Assembly (NCBI GenBank): GCA_946482625.1
Contig: CAMLSH010000046.1
Coordinates: 1 to 14,082 of the forward strand
Length of the DNA stretch: 14,082 nt
Origin: an uncultured Opitutaceae bacterium
Lineage (GTDB): Bacteria > Verrucomicrobiota > Verrucomicrobiae > Opitutales > Opitutaceae
Direction of reading: 5' to 3'
The notes under the pieces: generated by a model
The model's database searches: none
What the model saw: only the letters and a program-made list of their open reading frames with translations
What the model was told of the DNA's origin: nothing
Program-made: the position numbers and the translations under genes
In this document: positions 8,481 through 14,082 of the stretch, piece after piece
How the letters are laid out: every line of letters starts with the position of its first letter
Numbering within the stretch: the stretch's first letter is position 1

Positions 8481-9431
8481 ATGAACTCTCTCATCAACGG
8501 CATCCATCACGTAACCGCCATCGCAAGCGATCCCCAGCGGAACGTCGATTTCTACGCCGGGCTGCTCGGCCTTCGCCTCGTGAAGAAGACCGTCAACTTC
8601 GACGATCCTTCGGCGTATCACCTCTACTACGGCGACGAAACCGGCACGCCCGGCAGCATCGTCACGTTCTTCTACTGGCCCGGCGGCGCTGGCCGTGGCC
8701 GGGTCGGCAGCGGCCAGACGACGCGACTGAGTTTCTCTGCTCCGGCGTCGTCGTTGGATTTCTGGTACGACCGGCTGCAGCGCCACGGTGTCGGTGTGAA
8801 ACGCGGAAACCGTTTCGGCGAAGACGTCCTCACGTTTGACGACCCCGACCGTATCGCGGTCGAGATCGTGGCGGTCGCCAACGATTCACGCGCCGGTTGG
8901 ACCGGCGCCGGCATCGCGAAAGAAAACGTGTTGCGCGGGCTGCACACCGCCGAACTCACCGTGCGTGACGCGGAAGCGACGGAAACGCTGGTCAGCGGCG
9001 AGATGGGCTACCGTCTCGTGAAGCGCGACGGTTTGCGCACCCGCTTCGAATCCGGTCCCGGTGGATCGGGTACGTACATCGACGTGATCGCCTCGCCCAA
9101 CGGACCCTCGGGTCTCGGCGGCGTCGGCACGATTCATCACATCGCGTTTCGGGTGCCCGACGATGCGGCCGAACTGCTCATGCAGGAACGTCTCGCTGAC
9201 GCCGGTTACCATGTGTCCGACGTGCGCGACCGGAATTATTTCCGCTCGATCTATTATCGCGAGCGCGGCGGCATACTCTTCGAAATCGCGACTGACGTCC
9301 CGGGTTTTCCTGACGACGAGCCGGTTGCTTCGCTGGGGCAGGCGCTAAAACTGCCCGCCCAGTTTGAGTCCGCGCGCAAGCAGATCGAGTCTCTGCTCCC
9401 CGCGCTGCAACCGGCGCGCCAATACGCCTGA
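8481..9431 (+). CDS. MhqO-like ring-cleaving dioxygenase (VOC superfamily)
   Basis: This 316-residue cytosolic enzyme has two vicinal-oxygen-chelate halves of the MhqO/LinE-like type, predicted to cleave hydroquinone or catechol-type rings using a bound divalent metal. The first half opens INGIHHVTAIASDPQ with candidate ligand H10 and continues FYAGLLGLRLVKKTVNFDD. The second half opens GLHTAELTV at about 153. Further candidate ligands are H220 in TIHHIAF and E268 in ILFEIATD. Length and motifs agree with bacterial proteins called ring-cleaving dioxygenase. The frame stays open upstream to 8340 inside yceI, but the ATG at 8481 fits the family N-terminus and the earlier codons encode Arg-rich sequence crossing a hairpin. 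There is no Shine-Dalgarno. WrbA and the MhqD-like hydrolase follow with gaps of 54 and 51 bases. The actual substrate is not shown by sequence. Confidence 0.93.
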   Translation: MNSLINGIHHVTAIASDPQRNVDFYAGLLGLRLVKKTVNFDDPSAYHLYYGDETGTPGSIVTFFYWPGGAGRGRVGSGQTTRLSFSAPASSLDFWYDRLQRHGVGVKRGNRFGEDVLTFDDPDRIAVEIVAVANDSRAGWTGAGIAKENVLRGLHTAELTVRDAEATETLVSGEMGYRLVKRDGLRTRFESGPGGSGTYIDVIASPNGPSGLGGVGTIHHIAFRVPDDAAELLMQERLADAGYHVSDVRDRNYFRSIYYRERGGILFEIATDVPGFPDDEPVASLGQALKLPAQFESARKQIESLLPALQPARQYA

Positions 9432-9435
9432 ACAA

Positions 9436-9475
9436 TCCACAACGTAAACCATCCACATTATCTCATCCGTCCACA
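9436..9475 (+). repeat. Three TCCACA direct repeats ahead of the WrbA-like gene
   Basis: TCCACA occurs at 9436-9441, 9452-9457 and 9470-9475, spaced 16 and 18 bases. The two outer copies extend to TCCACAA. They fill most of the 54-base gap between the dioxygenase stop and the next start. They may be coincidental C/A-rich leader sequence or binding sites for a regulator. Confidence 0.35.
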
Positions 9476-9485
9476 ATCCTCTCTT

Positions 9486-10106
9486 ATGAGCATCAAAGTA
9501 AAAGTCATCTTCCACAGCCTCTACGGCCACGTCTATCAACTCGCCGAAGCCATCGCGGCGGGGGCACGCGAAGTGCCCGGCGCGGAGGTGGAGGTGCTTC
9601 AAGTGGCGGAAACGCTTTCGCCTGAAGTCCTCACCAAGATGGGTGCGCTGGAGGCCAAAAAAGCCTTCGCGCACATCCCGGTGGCCGATTCGAAAAAGTT
9701 GGCCGAAGCCGATGCCGTCCTCTTCGGCAGCGGCACGCGCTTCGGCAGCGCAACCTCACAGATGCAGGCGTTCTTCGATGCGACCGGCAGCCATTGGCAG
9801 AGCGGCGCACTTGTTGGAAAAGCGGGCGGCGTGTTTACGTCGAGCGCGACCCAACACGGCGGTCAGGAAACCACGCTGATTAGCATGCAGACTTTTCTGT
9901 TTCACCAAGGTATGGTGGTGGTCGGCGTCCCGTACGCGGCCAAAGAGCAGATGACGATCGCCGAGATTTCCGGCGGCTCGCCCTATGGTTCGAGCACGAT
10001 CACCGGCGGCGACGGCTCGCGTCTGCCGAGCGCCAACGAACTCGCCATCGCACGCTTTCAAGGCAAACACACGGCGCAGATCGCGGCGAAACTGGCGGCG
10101 AAGTGA
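9486..10106 (+). CDS. WrbA-like NAD(P)H:quinone oxidoreductase (flavodoxin fold)
   Basis: WrbA proteins are FMN-dependent tetramers that reduce quinones by two electrons to hydroquinones, avoiding semiquinone radicals. The 206-residue product shows the FMN phosphate loop HSLYGHV (10-16), the isoalloxazine-contacting segment FGSGTRFGSATSQMQAFFD (80-98) and the WrbA signature VFTSSATQHGGQETT (116-130). In WrbA the usual text is vFTStgTQHGGqE, so S120-A121 replaces the common Thr-Gly. The C-terminal SGGSPYGSSTITGGDG (162-177) is also diagnostic. Length is close to the E. coli protein (198). The ATG at 9486 follows ATCCTCTT and has no Shine-Dalgarno. Next to an MhqO-like dioxygenase it would supply hydroquinone, the ring-cleavage substrate, from incoming quinone; this coupling is inferred from the order of genes. 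Confidence 0.95.
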   Translation: MSIKVKVIFHSLYGHVYQLAEAIAAGAREVPGAEVEVLQVAETLSPEVLTKMGALEAKKAFAHIPVADSKKLAEADAVLFGSGTRFGSATSQMQAFFDATGSHWQSGALVGKAGGVFTSSATQHGGQETTLISMQTFLFHQGMVVVGVPYAAKEQMTIAEISGGSPYGSSTITGGDGSRLPSANELAIARFQGKHTAQIAAKLAAK

Positions 10107-10157
10107 TTCCGCGCGCTCGCGCGACGCCGCCGCACAACTGAACGTATTCGAATTCCC

Positions 10158-10802
10158 ATGCCCACCCAGTCCATGCATCTCCACGACACCAACGACACCT
10201 TGCGTTTCGGCGCGCCGCTCGCGCAGGCCGCCGGCGCGGTGATCCTGCTGCACGGACGCGGGTCGTCGGCCCACGATATCGCGGGGGTGGCCAAGGCGTT
10301 GAAGAGTGAAGCGCTCGCGTACCTCGCGCCCAATGCGACCGGCGGCACTTGGTATCCTCAGCGGTTTCTCGTCCCGCTGACGCATAACGAACCCTGGCTC
10401 TCCAGCGCGCTCGGGGTCGTCGACCAGCTCGTCAACGAGGTCCACGCGGCTGGGATTCCTTTCGAGCGCATCGGGCTGGCGGGGTTTTCGCAAGGGGCGT
10501 GCCTGACGCTTGAATACGTGGCGCGCCATCCGCGGCGTTACGCGTTTGCGGCGGGTTTGAGCGGGGCGTTGATCGGCCCGCTCGATACCCGGCGCGTGCC
10601 GGTTGATCTCAAGCGGACGCCGGTGTTGGTCGCCTGCGCGGAGAGCGACGCGCATATCCCGCTGGAGTTTGTCGAGAAAAGCGCGGCGACGCTCGAAGCG
10701 CTCAACGGCGACGTCACGAAACAGGTGTACCCGGGCTCCGCCCACACAGTTTTCCCCGACGAAGTTGCCTGGCTGAGAGCTCGGGTGGTCGCGCTTAAGT
10801 AA
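10158..10802 (+). CDS. MhqD/YodD-like alpha/beta hydrolase (phospholipase/carboxylesterase family)
   Basis: The 214-residue cytosolic serine hydrolase has the oxyanion-region motif LLHGRGSSAHDI (30-41), the nucleophile elbow GFSQGA with S111, the acid D164 in ESDAHIP and the base H196 in GSAHTVF. This is a full catalytic triad with family-typical spacing. The loop PNATGGTWYPQRF (58-70) and the length match the phospholipase/carboxylesterase family that includes MhqD of the Bacillus mhqNOD operon. MhqD-type enzymes accompany ring-cleaving dioxygenases and may hydrolyse ring-cleavage products or esters; the true substrate is not established here. The ATG at 10158 has no Shine-Dalgarno; a second in-frame Met five codons on is less likely. 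It is the last gene of the plus-strand run, 51 bases after the WrbA-like gene, and converges on the CPBP protease gene with 46 bases between stops. Confidence 0.93.
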   Translation: MPTQSMHLHDTNDTLRFGAPLAQAAGAVILLHGRGSSAHDIAGVAKALKSEALAYLAPNATGGTWYPQRFLVPLTHNEPWLSSALGVVDQLVNEVHAAGIPFERIGLAGFSQGACLTLEYVARHPRRYAFAAGLSGALIGPLDTRRVPVDLKRTPVLVACAESDAHIPLEFVEKSAATLEALNGDVTKQVYPGSAHTVFPDEVAWLRARVVALK

Positions 10803-10848
10803 CTCCTGTCAGTGGAGGTTTCGGACGGACTGGGAGGCTGCGTCGCGC

Positions 10849-11730
10849 TCAGAACGCCGATTGCAGAGCAGGGTAGGTGAACGCGAAAAAGTGCACCGTA
10901 TTCAGCGTGAAATGGGTGAGGATGCTCGCCTCGATTCGTCCCGTGCGGCGGTAGATCCAGCCATAGCCGAGCCCGGCGATCGTTGCCAAGGCGACGTAGA
11001 GAACGCCGCCGGCGGCATGTGCGAGGCCGAAGAGAATCGCCGCTACGATCAGCGCGATGATCGAGCCGTGCGGCGTGTTTTTCCCGAGTCGGGCGAGTTG
11101 CGCCTGAACAAATCCGCGAAAAAGCGCCTCTTCGGCGACACAGGTGAACAGCAGATTCACGCCGAGCCAGAGCCAGGTTTCGGGCGGAAGTTTTGGCTCG
11201 AATCGCACGTAACCGGCGGCCACGGAGAGCACCATCATCACCGCGATGAGAGCCGCGGCCCACGGCGCCGCCGCGACGAACATCGCACGCCACTCACGCG
11301 CTTTGGTGATTCGCGAATGACACCACCCGAGGAGAAAAAGGCCGATCAGCGTTTTGTCGTAGTTGAGGTAGAGCGTGAACGGAATCGCGTCGGAGCTAAA
11401 TTGGGCGCCCGCGATCACGCGTGGATTATTGAAGCCGGGAACGCGGTGGAGCATCAGTGCAGCGGAGATGATGAATATCGCTGCGGCGCTGACGGCGAGT
11501 TGGAGCCGGCCGGCCTGCGGACGTGAAAAGGCGAACGTCGCGGCGACCCACACCGCGATGCCCGCCAATCCGATGGGATGCACAATGCCGGAGAAAACGG
11601 CCACGCCCAGCGAGGCGGACCCAATCAACAGCCAGGCGTTGCGGCGGAAGAACGAGCGGCCCAAATTTCCGCTCAGCCAGAGGGACAGGATGGCGAGAGC
11701 CAGGAGAGTGAATGTTGGGTACGCGTTCAT
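10849..11730 (-). CDS. CPBP-family intramembrane metalloprotease
   Basis: CPBP (CAAX protease/bacteriocin-processing, Abi) proteins are multi-spanning membrane glutamate/metal proteases. This 293-residue protein has about eight membrane helices. All three family motifs lie in the C-terminal half: EEALFR (E200, E201, R205), FGLAH (F234 and H238), and HFTLN (H273 and N277). The N-terminal half (helices at about 5-20, 35-70 and 78-95) is less conserved, as is normal. The ATG at 11730 is chosen because the longer open frame to 11856 would overlap the cupin gene by 70 bases and adds a basic, non-hydrophobic leader. No Shine-Dalgarno is visible. It lies 56 bases downstream of the cupin gene on the same strand, but a strong hairpin occupies part of the gap. 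The substrate is unknown; the name Abi does not imply phage defence. Confidence 0.9.
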   Translation of the reverse strand: MNAYPTFTLLALAILSLWLSGNLGRSFFRRNAWLLIGSASLGVAVFSGIVHPIGLAGIAVWVAATFAFSRPQAGRLQLAVSAAAIFIISAALMLHRVPGFNNPRVIAGAQFSSDAIPFTLYLNYDKTLIGLFLLGWCHSRITKAREWRAMFVAAAPWAAALIAVMMVLSVAAGYVRFEPKLPPETWLWLGVNLLFTCVAEEALFRGFVQAQLARLGKNTPHGSIIALIVAAILFGLAHAAGGVLYVALATIAGLGYGWIYRRTGRIEASILTHFTLNTVHFFAFTYPALQSAF

Positions 11731-11757
11731 TTTCAGACCGGATGCGACTTTGGTTCT

Positions 11758-11786
11758 TCCTGCACCAAGACTGGACTGGTGCAGGA
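11758..11786 (-). terminator. Ten-base-pair hairpin immediately after the cupin gene
   Basis: TCCTGCACCA at 11758-11767 is the exact reverse complement of TGGTGCAGGA at 11777-11786, with a nine-base loop. On the minus strand the hairpin begins at the base directly after the cupin stop codon (11787-11789). The sequence after it there (AGAACC) has no T tract. On the plus strand it is followed by TTATTCTTC. It may act as an mRNA-stabilising 3' structure or a Rho-assisted terminator separating the cupin from the protease gene. Confidence 0.5.
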
Positions 11787-12260
11787 TTATTCTTCGCCGT
11801 CGAAGTAGTCGGTCTCGGTCAGACGGAAGAACTTTCCGTGAGGACGCACGCCCCATTTTCCCGAGTCGGGATAGTGAAAGATGTCCACCGGCGGATTGTC
11901 GGCCACAACGTAGAAGAGGAGATCTTCGGCGCCCGTATTCAGGATTTGGTGGGCCTCGCCGGGAGGGTGGATGAAGGCGTCGCCTGCCTTCACGGCGTGG
12001 CGTTCATCGTTCGCACGGATGGTGCCTTCGCCGCTCAGGATGACGAACAGCTCGTGCTGTGCGGTGTGGCTGTGGAATGGGCACACGGCTTTGCCCGGCG
12101 GAAGGCGCACGAGCGATAGATCGAACGGATGGCCGCTTTTGGGCCAGATATTCCGACCGGCCCCGAGGGCCTTGGAGATTTCTTTGCTGAAGGAGTGGTG
12201 AACCCCTTTGGGCGAGCGGGATTCCTCCCATGGGAGATCGGCTAGATTGATTTTTTCCAT
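11787..12260 (-). CDS. Cupin-domain protein
   Basis: This 157-residue protein has a single cupin barrel at about residues 45-120. Motif 1 is CPFHSHTAQHELFVILSGEG (60-79), giving candidate metal ligands H63, H65 and E70. Motif 2 is GDAFIHPPGEAHQILN (93-108) with H104 as the fourth ligand. All four ligands are present, so a metal-binding enzyme or sensor is plausible. The flanking text, an N-terminal INLADLPWEESRSPKG and a C-terminal acidic DYFDGEE, is not enough to name a reaction. Single-domain cupins include sugar isomerases, dioxygenases and ligand-binding proteins. The ATG at 12260 has no Shine-Dalgarno. The gene is divergent from the wax-synthase-like gene across 135 bases and lies 56 bases upstream of the CPBP protease gene on the same strand. 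Confidence 0.88.
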   Translation of the reverse strand: MEKINLADLPWEESRSPKGVHHSFSKEISKALGAGRNIWPKSGHPFDLSLVRLPPGKAVCPFHSHTAQHELFVILSGEGTIRANDERHAVKAGDAFIHPPGEAHQILNTGAEDLLFYVVADNPPVDIFHYPDSGKWGVRPHGKFFRLTETDYFDGEE

Positions 12261-12287
12261 GCACGCCGACTCTGCGCCGTGGAGGCG

Positions 12288-12321
12288 GTCTGGCGATTCT
12301 TTGCGTGCTGCAACGCCAGAC
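12288..12321. repeat. Two-tier stem-loop, possible dispersed palindromic element
   Basis: GTCTGGCG at 12288-12295 is the exact complement of CGCCAGAC at 12314-12321. Inside it, TTGC (12301-12304) pairs with GCAA (12310-12313) around a five-base loop, with a five-base bulge ATTCT on one side. Directly after, GGTCGTCGACC at 12324-12334 is an 11-base palindrome. The GC-rich compact design in an intergenic gap looks like a REP-type element, but only one copy is visible in the window. Confidence 0.4.
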
Positions 12322-12360
12322 GAGGTCGTCGACCGCGCCCTTCCGTGGCAGGAGCATTGA

Positions 12361-12396
12361 TTGACTTAATCTTAATTTCAGAAATTACTGAAATTA
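12361..12396 (+). promoter_or_regulatory. AT-rich palindromic operator-like site at the start of the wax-synthase-like gene
   Basis: TAATTTCAG at 12373-12381 and CTGAAATTA at 12388-12396 form a perfect nine-base inverted repeat with a six-base spacer, in a strongly AT-rich island within GC-rich sequence. The last base is the A of the ATG start. TTGACT at 12361-12366 could be a -35 box, with a poor -10 match inside the palindrome. The layout, a dyad over promoter and start codon, fits a repressor operator such as a dimeric winged-helix protein would use. The regulator is not encoded in the window. Confidence 0.55.
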
Positions 12397-13319
12397 TGAA
12401 ATCGGTCGGTCCACTCGTTCGCCATGAAGGTCGCGCGCCTGCGGTGGCGATGATGGTGGCGGCGGGATTGTCGATGCTGCCGTGGATGGTGATTGCCGGC
12501 TTGGAGCCGCTGGCCGCACCTGCTTGGGTGGTGATGGCGGGCATCGCGGCGACGACATTTGGTTCGCTGAAGGTGCTGACGCTGGCCGGGCATTGGCGCG
12601 CCGCGCTCGGTTGGCGGGGGGCGGCTTATCTCTTCGCGTGGCCCGGGCTGAATGCTCCGGCGTTTTTCGGAAGCATGGCGCGAGTTGGGGAGCTGGTGGC
12701 GAGGCCGGGGGAACTGGTTTTTGCCCTGACGAAGATGCTGTTCGGGCTGGGGCTGGTTTTCTGGGCGACGACTCACGCGTGGACCGAACCGGGGTTGATC
12801 GTGGGATGGGTGGGCATGATCGGGATCATTTTCACCCTTCACTTCGGCGTGATGCATGTGGCGTCGTGGATCTGGCGGCGGGCGGGATTGAATGCGCCGC
12901 CGATCATGAACGCGCCGATGCGCGCGGTTTCGCTGGCAGAGTTTTGGAGCGAGCGGTGGAACGTGGCGTTCGCGGATGTCGCGAGGCGCTTTGTGTTTCG
13001 TCCGCTGGCGAGACGTTGGGGCGCGTTGAAGGCAGGCGGGGCGGTTTTCCTCATTTCGGGTCTGGTGCATGAGTTGGTCATTTCGCTGCCGGCACGCGGC
13101 GGCTGGGGCGGGCCGACGCTGTACTTCGCGCTTCATGCGGCGGGTATCGCAATCGAGCGCAGTCGTGCGGGTAAAGCCGCCGGGCTCGGACGAGGCGCGA
13201 GCGGTTGGCTGTGGACGCTCGGTTTCACGGTGCTGCCGCTGCCTCTCCTTTTCCACGCGCCGTTCGTCGAGCGCGTGATCGTCCCGATGCTCAAAGACTT
13301 TTTCCCATGCCTACCATGA
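12396..13319 (+). CDS. Wax-synthase-like membrane-bound O-acyltransferase
   Basis: The 307-residue protein has about seven or eight membrane helices. In the second half it has the hallmark NAPMRAVSLAEFWSERWN (172-189), which matches the wax-synthase-type N.P....SL.dFW.rRWn pattern. FLISGLVHEL (218-227) follows, with H225 as the probable catalytic histidine of the MBOAT fold. This type (plant long-chain-alcohol O-fatty-acyltransferase domain) transfers a fatty acyl group from acyl-CoA to an alcohol. Whether this protein makes wax esters or acylates another hydroxyl compound is unknown. Length is close to plant-type wax synthases (about 340). The frame is open back to 12279, but that part encodes an Arg-rich stretch across a stem-loop. 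The ATG at 12396, followed by the first hydrophobic segment, is preferred. No Shine-Dalgarno. The next gene overlaps its stop by ATGA. Confidence 0.85.
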   Translation: MKSVGPLVRHEGRAPAVAMMVAAGLSMLPWMVIAGLEPLAAPAWVVMAGIAATTFGSLKVLTLAGHWRAALGWRGAAYLFAWPGLNAPAFFGSMARVGELVARPGELVFALTKMLFGLGLVFWATTHAWTEPGLIVGWVGMIGIIFTLHFGVMHVASWIWRRAGLNAPPIMNAPMRAVSLAEFWSERWNVAFADVARRFVFRPLARRWGALKAGGAVFLISGLVHELVISLPARGGWGGPTLYFALHAAGIAIERSRAGKAAGLGRGASGWLWTLGFTVLPLPLLFHAPFVERVIVPMLKDFFPCLP

Positions 13320-13720
13320 ATACAGAACTCGCTCTGAAGCTCGCTGCGTTGACGCACTTCGGTCTGGTGGCGGCCGGTGTCTTGATGCCGCTTGTCACCG
13401 GACTTTGGCGGGAGGCGGATCGCATGTCGCCGTTCGGGCGCACGTTGTTTCGCGTCTACTACAGCTTCATCGGGCTGTGTCTCGTGTCGTTTGGCACCGG
13501 CTCGTGGTTTCTCGCCGGGGAACTGACGAGCGGTACAATCCTCGCGCGCGCGGTGTGCGGATTTCTCGCCGCGTTTTGGATCGTGCGACTGGTGGCCGCG
13601 TGCGTGCTCGACGTGCGTCCTTATCTGGCGAACGGCTGGTGGAAACTGAGGTACCACACGACCAACGTCGTCTTCAGCCTGCTGCCAGTGCTGTACGGGT
13701 GGATTGCGTTAGGCGCGTGA
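13316..13720 (+). CDS. Hypothetical four-helix membrane protein coupled to the wax-synthase-like gene
   Basis: From ATG 13316 the product has 134 residues, with membrane helices at about 7-29, 45-68, 74-98 and 112-132. Short polar links include WREADRMSPFGR and DVRPYLANGWWKLRYHTTN. I cannot name a family. Notable fixed-looking residues are H14 in the first helix, the aromatic-rich GWWKLRYH (107-114) and several small-residue helix-packing patches. The start codon overlaps the preceding stop as ATGA (13316-13319), a classical sign of translational coupling. An in-frame ATG at 13307 would add MPT and overlap by 13 bases. The tight linkage suggests a partner or accessory subunit of the acyltransferase. 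It converges on the protease gene with only 21 bases between the two stops. Confidence 0.8.
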   Translation: MNTELALKLAALTHFGLVAAGVLMPLVTGLWREADRMSPFGRTLFRVYYSFIGLCLVSFGTGSWFLAGELTSGTILARAVCGFLAAFWIVRLVAACVLDVRPYLANGWWKLRYHTTNVVFSLLPVLYGWIALGA

Positions 13721-13741
13721 GCGGGGGCTGCCACTGCGTCG

Positions 13742-14082
13742 TCAACTCCTCGCAGGCATTTCTAGCGGGATAATCGCGTGGCGGCGGAGTTCGACGCCGC
13801 GGAGGAAGGTGACGATGGCGCGTTCGCCGATGCGGTCGCCGGTGAGTTGTTTGTGGAGCGCGTCGACCGCGGGCGTGCGTGCGTCGTCGAGCGCGACGAG
13901 GATGTCGCCTTCGCGCAAACCGGCGCGCGCGGCAGGACTATCGGGTTCGATACCGGCGACGAGCACGCCGGTTTCCTGCGCGATGTGGTGATAGCGCGCG
14001 ACTTTGCGGATGAGCGGAACGGTCTGGCCGGCGACGCCGATAAAGCTGCGGCGGATGCGACTGTCTTTGATGAGCAGGCCGA
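13742..14082 (-). CDS. HtrA/DegP-type serine protease, C-terminal PDZ part, cut by the right edge
   Basis: Only the last 112 residues are in the window; the 5' part, including the trypsin-like domain, lies beyond the right edge. The visible text starts GLLIKDSRIRRSFIGVAGQ, the usual junction between protease and PDZ domain in HtrA proteins, with SFIGV as the peptide-carboxylate-binding strand. It continues with the PDZ core TGVLVAGIEPDSPAARAGLR (a proline/alanine-rich turn typical of the family) and GDILVALDDARTPAVDALHK. It ends 10-15 residues after the last PDZ strand with EMPARS, so there is a single PDZ domain. HtrA proteases degrade or refold damaged envelope proteins; location cannot be seen without the N-terminus. 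The stop is at 13742-13744, 21 bases from the convergent membrane protein stop. Confidence 0.85.
   Translation of the reverse strand, partial: GLLIKDSRIRRSFIGVAGQTVPLIRKVARYHHIAQETGVLVAGIEPDSPAARAGLREGDILVALDDARTPAVDALHKQLTGDRIGERAIVTFLRGVELRRHAIIPLEMPARS

Noticed and set aside
10849..11730. CPBP (Abi) protease as part of a phage-defence system.
   Set aside because: CPBP proteases have many roles; the neighbours are a cupin and metabolic genes, with no toxin, nuclease or bacteriocin gene nearby.
11731..11856. Longer start for the CPBP protease, overlapping the cupin gene by 70 bases.
   Set aside because: The added 42 residues are basic and polar, run through the post-cupin hairpin, and precede a clean membrane-helix start at 11730.
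12279..12395. Upstream ATG for the wax-synthase-like gene.
   Set aside because: The added 39 residues are translated stem-loop and palindrome sequence (Arg-rich), unlike the family.
12378..13256. A 292-codon minus-strand frame antisense to the acyltransferase gene.
   Set aside because: It is Arg/His/Gln/Pro-rich with no domains, while the plus strand shows clear membrane helices and MBOAT motifs.

Overview
The window is GC-rich DNA packed with ordinary-looking chromosomal genes. It has 16 supported protein genes, two of them cut by the window edges. No tRNA, rRNA, CRISPR array, insertion sequence or phage gene was seen, and no gene-free stretch reaches 300 bases. The gene content suggests a member of the Verrucomicrobiota, plausibly Opitutaceae. 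The reasons are a Rho factor with a very long Ala/Ser/Pro/Arg/Gly-rich N-terminal extension, a wax-synthase-like membrane acyltransferase, many small hypothetical membrane proteins, and start codons that almost all lack a Shine-Dalgarno sequence. This assignment is an inference, since no rRNA is present.

Region 1 (1-3489, minus strand) reads right to left as coaE (dephospho-CoA kinase), rho (transcription terminator with a ~290-residue disordered extension), a 126-residue membrane protein, and the first 18 codons of a PilT-type motor ATPase running off the left edge. coaE and rho are probably co-transcribed. Region 2 (3621-6348) holds a stand-alone HD-domain phosphohydrolase on the plus strand. 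It converges with a minus-strand SLC13/DASS-type anion permease that carries two cytoplasmic RCK_C (TrkA-C) domains.

Region 3 (6400-10802) is the most coherent functional block. A LysR regulator is divergently transcribed from a five-gene plus-strand run: a small two-helix membrane protein, an exported YceI protein, a ring-cleaving (VOC) dioxygenase, a WrbA-like flavodoxin quinone reductase, and an MhqD/YodD-like alpha/beta hydrolase. The dioxygenase and hydrolase match MhqO and MhqD of the Bacillus subtilis quinone/catechol stress operon mhqNOD. WrbA stands where the nitroreductase MhqN would be, and LysR where the MarR-type MhqR would be. The block is best read as a quinone/aromatic electrophile detoxification cassette.

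Region 4 (10849-12260, minus strand) encodes a cupin followed by a CPBP (CAAX/bacteriocin-processing type) membrane protease, with a strong hairpin between them. Region 5 (12261-13720) starts with a divergent control region containing a stem-loop and an AT-rich perfect palindrome. The palindrome touches the start codon of a plant-type wax-synthase-like MBOAT acyltransferase. A four-helix membrane protein follows with an ATGA stop/start overlap. The window closes at 13742-14082 with the C-terminal end of an HtrA/DegP-type PDZ serine protease on the minus strand.

No clearly new defence or mobile system was found. The points most worth a second look are the Rho disordered extension, the LysR-YceI-Mhq-like cassette, the wax-synthase/membrane-protein pair with its palindrome, and the near-total lack of Shine-Dalgarno sites.
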